Shown piece by piece: positions 10,101 to 18,315 of a DNA stretch of 64,000 nt. The position numbers were made by a program, and so were the translations under genes. Source of the DNA: Nocardia camponoti (GTDB lineage Bacteria > Actinomycetota > Actinomycetes > Mycobacteriales > Mycobacteriaceae). Below the pieces are notes generated by a model that saw only the letters and a list, made by a program, of their open reading frames with translations, did no database searches and was not told the DNA's origin. Positions within the stretch are counted from its first letter, which is position 1; every line of letters starts with the position of its first letter. The stretch lies in assembly GCF_014646135.1 (NCBI RefSeq), contig NZ_BMMW01000001.1:1443570-1507569 (forward strand), written 5' to 3'.

Positions 10101-10533
10101 GCAAGTAGTCGACATCGGCCGACGGTTCGCTCGACTTGAGCACCGGCAGACCCGCCTCGCGCGCGGCGGCGATGGCGGTTGCCTTATTGCCCGCCATCTC
10201 AAGCACGTGCGCCGACGGGCCGATGAACGTGATGCCCGCTTCCTCGCACGCGGCGGCGAGGTCGGGGTTCTCGGACAGGAAGCCATAGCCCGGGTAGATC
10301 GCGTCGGCACCCGCGCTCTTCGCGGCGTCGATGATCGCGTCGATCGACAGATACGCGCGAACCGGGTGGCCCTTCTCGCCGATCTGATACGACTCGGCGG
10401 CCTTGAGCCGGTGCACCGAATTGCGGTCCTCATGTGGGAAAACCGCGACCGTCCCGATGCCGAGTTCGTAGGCGGCACGGAAGGCACGGATGGCGATCTC
10501 GCCGCGATTGGCGACCAAGACTTTCGAGAACAT
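7135..10533 (-). CDS. pyc: Pyruvate carboxylase
   Basis: Single-chain biotin enzyme that carboxylates pyruvate to oxaloacetate, the main anaplerotic reaction. All domains are present in 1,132 residues: biotin carboxylase (about 1-450, with AVAGGGGRGMR and EMNPRIQVEHTVTE), the carboxyltransferase barrel (from about 530, with TTFRDAHQSLLATR and HVHTHDTPGGQ), and the C-terminal biotinyl domain with EAMKMEA, biotin on Lys1093. First gene of pyc-rsmD-coaD; divergent from the RamB-like regulator across 350 bases, which suggests carbon-source control. Confidence 0.97.
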   Translation of the reverse strand: MFSKVLVANRGEIAIRAFRAAYELGIGTVAVFPHEDRNSVHRLKAAESYQIGEKGHPVRAYLSIDAIIDAAKSAGADAIYPGYGFLSENPDLAAACEEAGITFIGPSAHVLEMAGNKATAIAAAREAGLPVLKSSEPSADVDYLLSAATEFDFPVFVKAVAGGGGRGMRRVETPELLRESIEAASREAESAFGDPTVFLEQAVVNPRHIEVQILADQHGNVMHLFERDCSLQRRHQKVIELAPAPNLDPELRDRICADAVAFARQIGYSNAGTVEFLLDERGKHVFIEMNPRIQVEHTVTEEITDVDLVQAQLRIAAGETLADLGLSQETVSIRGAALQCRITTEDPANGFRPDTGRITAYRTPGGAGIRLDGGANLGAEIGAYFDSMLVKLTCRGRDLPAAAARARRALAEFRIRGVTTNIPFLLSVLDDSDFQAGRVTTSFIDERPELLTSRGSADRGTKILTYLADVTVNKPNGERPTKVYPADKLPKIDLTLPPPDGSRQRLLALGPEGFARALREQKALGVTDTTFRDAHQSLLATRVRTTGLLGVAGHVARLTPELLSIEAWGGATYDVALRFLHEDPWERLAALREAVPNICLQMLLRGRNTVGYTPYPEKVTRAFVSEATATGIDIFRIFDALNNVDQMRPAIDAVRETGTAIAEVALSYTGDLMNPDESLYTLDYYLKLAEQIVDAGAHVLAIKDMAGLLRAPAAAKLVTALRSNFDLPVHVHTHDTPGGQLATYLAAWQAGADAVDGASAAMAGTTSQPALSAIVAATAHTDRDTGLNLANVCDLEPYWEALRKVYAPFESGLPAPTGRVYTHEIPGGQLSNLRQQAIALGLGDRFEEVEARYAAADRLLGRLIKVTPSSKVVGDLALALVGAGVSVDDFAADPGRYDLPDSVVGFLRGELGTPAGGWPEPFRTRALAGRAEPKPVVPLTQADEDGLNGTSHQTRATLNRLLFPGPTAEFEAHRDKYGDTTGLSENQFFYGLRRGEEHRVQLEKGVTLLIGLEAISEPDEKGMRTVMAIMNGQLRPVAVRDRSVASEVPAAEKADKTNPGHIAAPFAGVVTVAVSEGDEISAGDTIGTIEAMKMEAAITAPRAGVVGRIATAKVAQVEGGDLLVELVTRDSE

Positions 10534-10884
10534 TCGACCACGGTACCCGGCGGATAATCATCACAGCCACCGCCTGCGACCTGGGAAGTTGCGTTCACGA
10601 AGCTGTCACATGAGCGGGCTCGTCGATCGTCGCCACGGGAGGCTTTTTACCGGGCGGCGAGCGTTGGCGATCGCGTGGCAACAGTTTCGTTTCCCGGTCG
10701 TGACCTGTGCGAACGGTCTCGCACGGGAACCGACCACTCGGTTCTGTCATTTGGTCACACTTCGCACATTACGCACCAGTAGTCCCAGGTTGAATCCCTT
10801 GCGAGAGCGGACAACTGCGAAGCCAATCGAACTTTTCAGCGAACATTGCGAACTAAGCGCGTTAAGATCTTCGGCGTGCGGAAG
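10534..10884. promoter_or_regulatory. Divergent intergenic region between pyc and ramB-like gene
   Basis: About 350 bases without a gene, holding the back-to-back promoters of pyc and the RamB-like regulator. Two elements stand out: a perfect inverted repeat GTGCGA-N6-TCGCAC at 10707-10724, and GAACATTGCGAAC at 10841-10853, close to the RamB consensus (A/G)(A/G)AACTTTGCAAA as I recall it. The second lies about 30 bases before the regulator's start, a sensible place for autoregulation. No stable terminator is seen. Confidence 0.5.
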
Positions 10885-12300
10885 ATGTACGCGGGGGCCA
10901 GGCTACGCAGGCTGCGCGAAGAGCGCCGAATGACTCAAGCTGCCCTGGCAAAGTCACTTGATCTGTCGCCCAGCTATCTCAACCAACTTGAGCGCGATCA
11001 GCGGCCGCTCACGATTCCTGTTCTGCTCAAACTGAATTCAACGTTCGACCTCGATGTGCAGTTCTTCGCTGCCGACTCCGACGCGCGGTTGGTTTCGGAT
11101 TTGCATGAGGTGCTCGTTGAAGCGGCGGGCGGCGGCGACACCGCGCCCATCACCGAAGTCGAGGAATTGGCAACGCGGCTGCCGGAAGTCGCGCGGATCG
11201 TGATCGCGATGCACCGCCGCCTGCGCGCGGCAAGCGACCAACTCGACCTGCTTTCCTCTCGCGTCGACGCGCCCGGCGGCGTGCCGGGCACCCCGATGCC
11301 CTACGACGACGTTCGCGACTTCTTCTACGATCACCGCAATCACATCGCGACCCTCGATCATGCCGCTGAGCAGCTGTTTGAGGAAAGTGGACTGTCGATT
11401 GGTTCGCTCGACCGACAGTTGGCGCGCATCGCCGAGGAACGCGCTGGCGTCACGGTGCTTGTTCGCGGCGACGGTGCCGATCCGAGCATTCCGAAACGCC
11501 ACTACGACCCCGAGACGCGCACGCTCACCCTCGCTCGTCGACTGCGGCCGGGACAGCGCGCGTTCCAGATCGCGACCACACTCGCGCTGTTGCTGTACAG
11601 CCGCGAAATCGACAACGTCCTCGCGGAATCCCGTGCGCTGGTTGGGGAATCGCGCACGCTCGCGCGCGTCGGGTTGGCCAACTACTTCGCTGGCGCGCTG
11701 ATCTTGCCGTATGGCCGGTTCCTGCGGTCGGCCGAGGAATTGCGCTACGACGTCGACCTGCTCGCGCTGCGGTTCGAAGTGGGTTTCGAAACGGTGTGCC
11801 ATCGGCTCAGCACGTTGCAGCGGCAAGGTCAGCGTGGGGTTCCGTTCTTCTTGATCCGCACCGACCGGGCGGGCAACATCTCCAAACGCCAGTCGGCGAC
11901 GGCGTTTCATTTCTCGCGGGTTGGCGGCAGTTGCCCGCTGTGGGTGCCGCATCAGGCGTTCGACAATCCCGGGCGCATCCACACGCAGATTTCGGAGATG
12001 TCGGACGGTCGACGCTATCTGTGGATCGCGAGGACAACGCCGACTACCGCGCAGGGGTACGGCACCGCGGGCAAGGACTTCGTGATCGCGCTCGGGTGCG
12101 ACATCGAATACGCCGACAAACTCGTCTACTCCCACGGCCTGCAACTCGACGACCCGCATTCGGTCGTTCCGATTGGGGCCGGGTGCAAGGTGTGCGAGCG
12201 ACCAGCGTGCCCACAGCGTGCGTTTCCGCAGATCGGGCGACCGTTGGCGCTGGTTGAGCACACGAGTACGGACCTGCCGTACCCGCGCTTGGTTCGCTAG
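10885..12300 (+). CDS. ramB: RamB-like short-chain fatty acyl transcriptional regulator
   Basis: DNA-binding regulator of the RamB/ScfR type (XRE helix-turn-helix plus ImmA/IrrE-type and DUF2083 domains); relatives control acetate, propionate and glyoxylate metabolism. The 471-residue protein starts MYAGARLRRLREERRMTQAALA with the HTH at about 5-60 (SPSYLNQLERDQRP), and ends with the family's cysteine cluster GCKVCERPACPQRAFP. ATG 10885 chosen by homology; an in-frame GTG lies at 10876. Its stop and the recG stop overlap in a single CTAG. RamB itself is the nearest named member I know, but PrpR-type relatives are possible. Confidence 0.8.
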   Translation: MYAGARLRRLREERRMTQAALAKSLDLSPSYLNQLERDQRPLTIPVLLKLNSTFDLDVQFFAADSDARLVSDLHEVLVEAAGGGDTAPITEVEELATRLPEVARIVIAMHRRLRAASDQLDLLSSRVDAPGGVPGTPMPYDDVRDFFYDHRNHIATLDHAAEQLFEESGLSIGSLDRQLARIAEERAGVTVLVRGDGADPSIPKRHYDPETRTLTLARRLRPGQRAFQIATTLALLLYSREIDNVLAESRALVGESRTLARVGLANYFAGALILPYGRFLRSAEELRYDVDLLALRFEVGFETVCHRLSTLQRQGQRGVPFFLIRTDRAGNISKRQSATAFHFSRVGGSCPLWVPHQAFDNPGRIHTQISEMSDGRRYLWIARTTPTTAQGYGTAGKDFVIALGCDIEYADKLVYSHGLQLDDPHSVVPIGAGCKVCERPACPQRAFPQIGRPLALVEHTSTDLPYPRLVR

Positions 12301-14561
12301 CTTTTCGCGAGGTATTCCAGGCGTTGACCGTCGACGGCGGCGGTGACCATCGTCGCCAAGCCGGGGTGGTTCACCAGGCCGGGGTCGTCGGCCACGATCT
12401 CGCGCGCCAATTCCTGTGCGGCAGTGATGACTTCGAGGTCGTCGAGCAGCGAGAGCAGGCGTAGCGAACGCGCGGTGCCCGACTGTGCTGAGCCGAGGAC
12501 GTCGCCTTCGCGGCGCTGACGCAGGTCGAGCACCGACAGTTCGAACCCGTCGGTTGTTGCCGCGACCGCGTCGAGTCGGGCCATCGCGGTGCCGCCCGGC
12601 GACATGTCGGTGATGAGCAGGCACAGGCCGGGGTGTTTGCCGCGCCCAATGCGACCGCGCAGCTGGTGCAGCTGGCTCACGCCGAAGCGGTCGGCGTCGA
12701 CGATGGCCATGACGGTCGCGTTGGGGACGTCGACGCCAACCTCAACGACGGTGGTGCAGACGAGCACGTCGATGTCACCGTCGTTGAATTGCCGCATCAC
12801 CTGGTCTTTTTCGTCGGTGTGGAGGCGGCCGTGTAGGAGTCCGACGCGGACGTCTTTGAGCGGGCCTGCTTTGAGCGCTTCGTAAAGGTCGACGGCCGCA
12901 GCGGTATTGGGCGCTTCCTTTTCTTCGGCCTTCTTCTTGCCCTTCGCCGGTGGCGCGTCGGGGTCTTCGCCGATGCGCGAGCACACGACGTATGCCTGCC
13001 TGCCCTGGCCAACTTCTTCGACGATGCGTTCCCACGCACGATCCACCCATGCTGGATGTAGTTTGCGTGGAACAACTTTCGACGTGATGGGGCTTCGGCC
13101 GCGCGGAAGTTGGGTCAGGGTAGAGGTTTCCAAGTCGCCGAGGGTAGTCATGGCGATGGTGCGTGGAATCGGGGTCGCGGTCATCACGAGCAGGTGCGGC
13201 GAGACGCCTTCTTTTGCCTTGGCGCGCAAAGCATCTCGCTGCTCGACGCCGAAGCGGTGCTGTTCGTCGACGATCACCGCGCCCAAATCGAAGAACTCGA
13301 CATTGTCTTGAATCAGGGCGTGCGTGCCGATGACGATGCCCGCGTCGCCAGTGACGGCGTCGAGCAGCGCGGCTTTGCGTGCGCTCGCCGACATCGAACC
13401 GGTAAGGAGAACGAGTTTGGTCGCGCGGTCGTCGGCACCGAGTTCACCGGCTTTGCCGAGGTCGCCGAGCATGGTTTTCAGCGACCGAAAGTGCTGCGCG
13501 GCAAGCACTTCGGTTGGCGCGAGCAACGCGCACTGACGGCCGGAGTCGACCACTTGCAGCATCGCGTTCAGCGCGACGATGGTTTTGCCTGAGCCGACCT
13601 CGCCTTGCAGGAGGCGGTGCATCGGCCGGGTGCGCGAGAGGTCGTCGGAGATTTCGCCGAGCACCTGTTGCTGGCCTTCGGTGAGTTCGAACGGGAGCTG
13701 TTCGGCGAAGGCGGCGGCGATGCCGTCGGGGCGCGGCGGGCACGCGGGGGCGGTGCGGCCTTCGATTTCGTGGCGGCGTTCGGCGAGGACAAGCTGCAAA
13801 GCGAGTGCTTCATCGAAGCGCAGGCGGTCGCGTGCTTTGTCGATGTCGGCCTTGTGTTCGGGCAGGTGGATCAGGCGAAGGGCGTCGGTGACGTCGATCA
13901 TGCCGCGCTCTTCGCGCAGGTCAGCGGGGAGCGGGTCGTCGATGGGGTCGAGTTGGTCGAGCACCTGACGCACGCAGGCGAGCAGGTCCCAGCTCTGCAC
14001 CTTCGCGGTCGCGGGATAGACCGGGACGAATTCGCGTTCGAAGAAGCTGGCGTCGATGCCGCCCGCGCCCTTGGCACTTTGCGCGAGGCCCTTCAGCGCG
14101 CCACTGCCGCGCACGGTCGTGAGCTGTTCGATGCCGCCGTCGGGGGTGGTTGGCAGGATCAGGTAGTCGGGGTGCGAGAGGTTCCAGCGGTCGGGCCGCC
14201 ACCAGTGCACGGTGCCCGACATCATCGCGCGCGCACCTTCGCGCACGAGGAAACGGACCTTGTCGCCGTTGAAGAAGGTGATCTCGATCGGGGTCGACGC
14301 GCCGGTGTCGAGGTGGACCTTGAGCAGGTTCCCGCGACGGTTACGCATCGGGCGCAGTTCGGTTTTCGTGATGCGGCCGATGACGGTGATGTGCGCGCCC
14401 TCGTCGGGGACTTCCTCGGTGAGCGGCTGGCCCTGCGTCGCGTAGCGGGCCGGGTAGTGACGCAGCAGATCTTCGACGGTTGTCATGTCGAAGGACTCTG
14501 AAAGTCGTTCTGCCGCTTTGACTCCCAGTACGTGGTCGAGACGGTCCTGCAATGTCGCCAT
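12297..14561 (-). CDS. recG: ATP-dependent DNA helicase RecG
   Basis: Superfamily 2 helicase that reverses stalled forks and migrates Holliday junctions. About 754 residues: N-terminal wedge/OB domain (VIGRITKTELRPMRNRRGN), Walker A GEVGSGKTIVA, Walker B variant VIVDEQHRFG, motif III TATPIPRT, and motif VI LHQLRGRIGRG. Between motifs there is a lysine/alanine/glutamate-rich insert (PPAKGKKKAEEKEAPN) that lengthens it slightly. The ATG at 14561 follows the DAK2 gene stop by 2 bases with GGTGGAG as ribosome-binding site, so it is coupled to that gene, as in mycobacteria. Confidence 0.96.
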   Translation of the reverse strand: MATLQDRLDHVLGVKAAERLSESFDMTTVEDLLRHYPARYATQGQPLTEEVPDEGAHITVIGRITKTELRPMRNRRGNLLKVHLDTGASTPIEITFFNGDKVRFLVREGARAMMSGTVHWWRPDRWNLSHPDYLILPTTPDGGIEQLTTVRGSGALKGLAQSAKGAGGIDASFFEREFVPVYPATAKVQSWDLLACVRQVLDQLDPIDDPLPADLREERGMIDVTDALRLIHLPEHKADIDKARDRLRFDEALALQLVLAERRHEIEGRTAPACPPRPDGIAAAFAEQLPFELTEGQQQVLGEISDDLSRTRPMHRLLQGEVGSGKTIVALNAMLQVVDSGRQCALLAPTEVLAAQHFRSLKTMLGDLGKAGELGADDRATKLVLLTGSMSASARKAALLDAVTGDAGIVIGTHALIQDNVEFFDLGAVIVDEQHRFGVEQRDALRAKAKEGVSPHLLVMTATPIPRTIAMTTLGDLETSTLTQLPRGRSPITSKVVPRKLHPAWVDRAWERIVEEVGQGRQAYVVCSRIGEDPDAPPAKGKKKAEEKEAPNTAAAVDLYEALKAGPLKDVRVGLLHGRLHTDEKDQVMRQFNDGDIDVLVCTTVVEVGVDVPNATVMAIVDADRFGVSQLHQLRGRIGRGKHPGLCLLITDMSPGGTAMARLDAVAATTDGFELSVLDLRQRREGDVLGSAQSGTARSLRLLSLLDDLEVITAAQELAREIVADDPGLVNHPGLATMVTAAVDGQRLEYLAKS

Positions 14562-14563
14562 GC

Positions 14564-17239
14564 TCACTCCACCCCAATCTGGCACAAATCACCTTGTTGC
14601 CCACCGGAATACACCACAACCTCCACGCCGGGGAAACCGGCCTCGATGTGCGCGGTGAGCACGTCACCGAGTTCGGCGCTGGCATCGGCACCCATGAGCA
14701 GGGTCACCAATTCGCCACCCAGAGAAAGCATTCGGTCGAGGAGGATGCGACCGGCATCGAGTACGTCGGGGTCGATGACGACAACGTCGTGGCCGACGAG
14801 GCCGAGTCCGTCGCCGGGTTCGCAGGTACCGACCATCGTGAGCGCGCGCCCGGATGCGGCCCTTAGCGCGCCCCAGCGGGTGGTGGCTGCGGCTTCCGAC
14901 ATGGCGAACACGTCGTCGACGGCAACGCGTTGCTGGTCGTGCACCGCGAGCGCGGCCAGCCCTTGGACCATCGACGCGGACGGCAGGAGCAAGACGTCAC
15001 GTGACTCGTCGCGGGCCGCCATACCGACGGCGACAAGTTCCTGGGCGGGGAGCGCACCGTTGGGCAGCACGAGGACTTCGCGATGTGGCATGGACCTGAT
15101 GGCGGTGAGGAGGGCGGATGAGTCGAAGGTTGGCTGGTCGCCGCGCAGGGTTGTCGCGCCCGCACTTTCGAAGAGGGTGGCGGCGGCAGTGCCCGCGACG
15201 ACGGCGAGGACGCCGCGAGGGGTGCGTGGGTGTTCGGCCGGTGCGGGTGAGGAAGCCGCAGCCTGCGCGCCGACGGCACCCGAGTAGTTGCCCGCGTGCC
15301 CGTCGCGGTCCGAGCGGCCGGTGGCGGCGACCTCGTTGGGCGCGCCCCCCGACTCGACTCTGTGCCCGAATTCGCTCGCAGTGGCGGCTTGGTGCGCGCT
15401 GCCAGGATCACCCGTGGGGACGAAATCTCTCGGCGCACGCCCGGGCCCGCCGACATGGGCAGGACCGGTCCCGAATTCGCCCGCAGTGGCGGATCGGCGC
15501 GCGAGGTCGCTCGCAGTGACGGTTTGGTGCGCGCCGCCAGGATCACCCGTGGGGACGAAATCTCTCGGCGCACGCCCGGGCCCGCCGGCATGGGCAGGAC
15601 CGGTCCCGAATTCGCCCGCAGTGGCGGATCGGCGCGCGAGGTCGCTCGCAGAGGCGGTTTGGTGCGCGCCGCCAGGCTCGCCCGCATGGTCGCCGGGATT
15701 GTGCTCGTGTGGGGTCGTCGCGACGAAGCTCTCGATCTTGATCGCGCTGAGGTGGCCCACCGCGATGCCCGCCTCGATCGCCGCGCCCGCGTCGCGGCAG
15801 TGGACGTGGGCTGAGAACGTGCCCGTGCCGTCGCCAACGACGACGACGGAGTCGCCGAGGATCGCGAGTCGGTCGCGGAGGGCGTCGGCGGTGGTGGCGT
15901 CGATGCCGCTGATGAGATACATCACTTCGAAGTGGGGGACGGCGGCCGATGTTGGGTATGCCGCGTCGAAATCCGCGCCACGCGGGACGCTGTCGTTCGA
16001 GCCGATCGCGGTGCGTCTTCCCCCGCCGAGGCTGGCGTCATAACTCGCATTGCCAACGCTCGCACGGTGCGGCGAATCACGCGTGTACGCCGGACGCGCG
16101 GGCAGCGTGCCGCCGACCGTCGCAACGAGGCAGTCGAGCAGCACCAACAACCCGCGCGCACCCGCGTCGACCACGCCAGCGGCTCGCAGTACACCGAGCT
16201 GAGTTGGCGTGCGCGCCAACGCTTCCGCCGCTGCCGAACTCGCGGCTACAGCGACAGCGAGCAACTCCGATCCGTCCGTCGATGCCCCTTCTGTCGATGG
16301 GCTGGCTGCGCGCACGGCACTCCCGACGCCCATCGGTTCCGCAGTCGACGCGGACGCAACGTGGCCAGGCCCCGACGCCGATGCTGCGTCGCACGCTGTC
16401 GACGGACCGGGTGCGTGCACAGCACTGTCGACGCTCGTCGGTTCCGCAGTCGACGCGGACGCAACGTGGCCAGGCCCCGAAGCCGGTACCGCGTAGTCGG
16501 CCGCCGACGCCGCCTGGTCGAGGACGGTCAGAATCGTCCCGTCGACCGGCGCACTCAACCCCGCCCGCGCCAACGAAGCCGCCCCCACCAACGCAGCGCG
16601 CACCTCACGCCCGGTCAGCGGTCCATTTCCCACCGGCACCGCCTCGGCCAACCCGCGCAAAACCTGCGAAAGAATGATCCCCGAATTCCCCCGCGCCCCC
16701 CGCGTAGCCCCCCGCGCCAACGCCCGCGCAACCGTTCCGGTGTCCCGACCTGCCGCATCGCCATCGGCCCCCATGCGCCCAGCGCCAGCCATTTCAGCGA
16801 CCTGACTGACTGCCGCTGGGCCCCCGCGCTCAGCACCATCGACCACGCTGCCACCAACCCCAACGCCTTCACCGCCCGCCGCTGCGCCCCCGCACTCAAC
16901 GCCAGCAACCACGCTTTCAGCACCGGCACTGGTCAGCGCCACATCCACGCTGACCCCAGTGTCTTCACCACCCGACGCTGCGCCCGCGCGCTCAAGCCCA
17001 GCATCCACGCTTCCAGCACCGGCACTCGTCAGCCCCACCCCGCCCGCTGCGACCGCGTCCTGCGCCGCCGCAACCGCCGCACGCATGGTCGCCAACAGAT
17101 TCGTTCCCGTGTCCGCATCCGCGATCGGGAAAACGTTCAGTGCGTCGATCTCTCGGCGACGGGCCGTCAGTTCGGCTACGCACGCATGCGCCCAGGTCAA
17201 CAGCGCGGCGCCGTCTAGCGCCTCAAGCACCTGCGACAC
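14564..17239 (-). CDS. DAK2-domain (FakA/YloV-like) protein with repeat insertions
   Basis: Homologue of YloV/FakA-type proteins, in which an N-terminal DAK2 (dihydroxyacetone-kinase-like) domain binds Mg-ATP; FakA phosphorylates fatty acids held by a DegV-family partner. From the GTG at 17239 (purine-rich GGGGAGAGGG upstream) it has 891 residues, whereas relatives are usually near 550. The kinase motifs are present: NVFPIADADTGTNLL at about 35-49 and GARGNSGIILSQ at 181-192; the C-terminal domain contains VLVLPNGALPAQE and VVYSGGQQGD. The extra length is alanine/glycine-rich tandem repeats of 32, 35 and 45 residues inserted at three places. Upstream of recG, as in mycobacteria. No DegV partner is seen nearby, so the fatty-acid role is inference. 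Confidence 0.85.
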   Translation of the reverse strand: MSQVLEALDGAALLTWAHACVAELTARRREIDALNVFPIADADTGTNLLATMRAAVAAAQDAVAAGGVGLTSAGAGSVDAGLERAGAASGGEDTGVSVDVALTSAGAESVVAGVECGGAAAGGEGVGVGGSVVDGAERGGPAAVSQVAEMAGAGRMGADGDAAGRDTGTVARALARGATRGARGNSGIILSQVLRGLAEAVPVGNGPLTGREVRAALVGAASLARAGLSAPVDGTILTVLDQAASAADYAVPASGPGHVASASTAEPTSVDSAVHAPGPSTACDAASASGPGHVASASTAEPMGVGSAVRAASPSTEGASTDGSELLAVAVAASSAAAEALARTPTQLGVLRAAGVVDAGARGLLVLLDCLVATVGGTLPARPAYTRDSPHRASVGNASYDASLGGGRRTAIGSNDSVPRGADFDAAYPTSAAVPHFEVMYLISGIDATTADALRDRLAILGDSVVVVGDGTGTFSAHVHCRDAGAAIEAGIAVGHLSAIKIESFVATTPHEHNPGDHAGEPGGAHQTASASDLARRSATAGEFGTGPAHAGGPGRAPRDFVPTGDPGGAHQTVTASDLARRSATAGEFGTGPAHVGGPGRAPRDFVPTGDPGSAHQAATASEFGHRVESGGAPNEVAATGRSDRDGHAGNYSGAVGAQAAASSPAPAEHPRTPRGVLAVVAGTAAATLFESAGATTLRGDQPTFDSSALLTAIRSMPHREVLVLPNGALPAQELVAVGMAARDESRDVLLLPSASMVQGLAALAVHDQQRVAVDDVFAMSEAAATTRWGALRAASGRALTMVGTCEPGDGLGLVGHDVVVIDPDVLDAGRILLDRMLSLGGELVTLLMGADASAELGDVLTAHIEAGFPGVEVVVYSGGQQGDLCQIGVE
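15391..15700. repeat. 135-bp tandem repeat inside the DAK2 gene
   Basis: A 135-base unit starts GGTGCGCGC at 15391, 15526 and 15661, giving two full copies and the beginning of a third; a partial tail precedes the first. The unit keeps the reading frame and encodes a 45-residue block containing DLARRSATAGEFGTGPAH and GGPGRAPRDFVPTGDPG. Copies 1 and 2 are almost identical, indicating recent duplication. Confidence 0.9.
16274..16483. repeat. 105-bp tandem repeat inside the DAK2 gene
   Basis: Two adjacent 105-base copies (16274-16378 and 16379-16483) share a near-identical half containing CAACGTGGCCAGGCCCCGA. They encode two 35-residue blocks beginning ASGPGHVASASTAEP. The frame is kept and the copies diverge in their second halves. 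Confidence 0.85.
16841..17032. repeat. 96-bp degenerate tandem repeat inside the DAK2 gene
   Basis: Two in-frame 32-residue blocks, each beginning LTSAGA and containing a GAA-x-GGE-xx-GV pattern (residues about 70-101 and 102-133 of the DAK2 protein). They are more diverged than the two other repeat families, so probably older. Confidence 0.7.
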
Positions 17240-17552
17240 GCCACCCTCTCCCCGTCGAAGGCGCTCACGCGTCGAGCGCCGCACGCCAGGTTAGCGCTCC
17301 GGTCCGACACCGGTATGCTTGCTCTCGACCGGACCGCCGGGCCCTGCCGCACGCGCCTACTCCCCCGTGCCAACGGAGACCCGGTTTTGGGGATCAACGC
17401 CTCGACAGGTACCCTTGTACGGTTGCCTCGTGCGGCCATCCCGGTCTGCGCTGTGCCGATATCCATCGGCAAGGCATTTTAAGACGACATCAGTTTCCGG
17501 TTCGGTGTACTAACTGTGCGCCAGCCGCTTATGACATGAAGGAGCTCGCGAC
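17240..17552. promoter_or_regulatory. Divergent intergenic region upstream of rpmB
   Basis: About 310 bases without a gene between the DAK2 gene (minus) and rpmB (plus). It must hold the promoters of both. An inverted repeat CGGTCCG/CGGACCG pairs 17300-17306 with 17330-17336. The rpmB ribosome-binding site GAAGGAG lies at about 17536-17542, 10 bases before the ATG. Nothing else is recognised. Confidence 0.4.
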
Positions 17553-17744
17553 ATGGCTGCCGTTTGCGACGTCTGCGCCAAGGGCCCCGGTTTCGGGAAG
17601 TCGGTCTCGCACTCGCACCGGCGCACCAACCGTCGCTGGAACCCGAACATCCAGACCGTGCGTGCGCAGGTTGCCCCTGGCAACACCCGCCGGATGAACG
17701 TGTGCACCTCCTGCCTCAAGGCGGGCAAGGTTGTCCGCGGCTGA
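17553..17744 (+). CDS. rpmB: 50S ribosomal protein L28
   Basis: Sixty-three-residue L28 of the large ribosomal subunit. It carries the family's [17 protein letters not shown] stretch and two Cys pairs (CDVC near the start, CTSC near the end), so it is the zinc-binding form. A strong terminator follows at 17771. It is transcribed alone, divergent from the DAK2 gene. Confidence 0.98.
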   Translation: MAAVCDVCAKGPGFGKSVSHSHRRTNRRWNPNIQTVRAQVAPGNTRRMNVCTSCLKAGKVVRG

Positions 17745-17770
17745 TTATCAGCCCGTACATTCTGCCGATT

Positions 17771-17805
17771 ACGCCCCGGCACCCCTTGTGGGTGATCCGG
17801 GGCGT
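17771..17805 (+). terminator. Hairpin terminator after rpmB
   Basis: ACGCCCCGG-CACCC pairs with GGGTG-AT-CCGGGGCGT around a CTTGT loop, a 14-bp stem with a 2-base bulge. The following bases are TTGTCGTT, a weak T-run. It lies 26 bases after the rpmB stop. Confidence 0.75.
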
Positions 17806-17840
17806 TGTCGTTGGCAGAACAACCGTCGGCGGATAAGACC

Positions 17841-18311
17841 TTGGCCGAGAGTTGGCGAGTTGAACCGCTCACCGCACCGCGCGTAGCCGACCTCGCCGCC
17901 TGCCACATCGCATCGTGGCGTGAGTCTTACGCCGACGTCGTCGCCGCGCACGTGCTCACCGCGTTCGACCTTGAGCAGTCCGCGCGCGGCTGGGAACGTC
18001 GTCGCCGCGAAGGCACGCATCGCATTCCCGTCGCGATCGTCAACCACGAACTCATCGGTTTCGCCGCGGCGACCCCCACCGAACTCGACGCGCTGTATGT
18101 CCGCGCGTCCTGGCACGGCACCGGCGTCGCCGACGCCCTCATCGAAGCTGCCACCGGAAAATCCGCGTGCACGCTGTGGGTTTTCGCCGATTACCCCCGC
18201 GCCCACGGCTTCTACACGCGCCACGGTTTCGCCGACACCGGCGTCCGTCGCGTCGACCCCTTCACCCTGCTCACCGAACAACTGTGGCAGCGAGCCCCCT
18301 CGCTAAAGTGA
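17841..18311 (+). CDS. GNAT-family N-acetyltransferase
   Basis: Predicted acetyl-CoA-dependent N-acetyltransferase of about 156 residues; substrate unknown. The fold is shown by the opening WRVEPLTAPRVADLAACHIASW, the core strand ELDALYVRASWHGTGVADALI (acetyl-CoA-binding region, in place of the usual R/Q-x-x-G-x-G/A) and the C-terminal LWVFADYPRAHGFYTRHGF. No ATG is available: TTG codons at 17805, 17811 and 17841 are in frame, and 17841 was preferred because the first two touch the rpmB terminator. The next gene starts 4 bases after its stop. Confidence 0.75.
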   Translation: MAESWRVEPLTAPRVADLAACHIASWRESYADVVAAHVLTAFDLEQSARGWERRRREGTHRIPVAIVNHELIGFAAATPTELDALYVRASWHGTGVADALIEAATGKSACTLWVFADYPRAHGFYTRHGFADTGVRRVDPFTLLTEQLWQRAPSLK

Positions 18312-18315
18312 GCCC

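Noticed and set aside
15391..15700. CRISPR array
   Set aside because: The units are long (135 bp), directly adjacent without spacers and keep the DAK2 reading frame, so this is a coding tandem repeat.
17805..17840. Upstream TTG starts for the acetyltransferase gene
   Set aside because: They touch or directly follow the rpmB terminator and add no recognisable domain sequence; kept only as alternatives.
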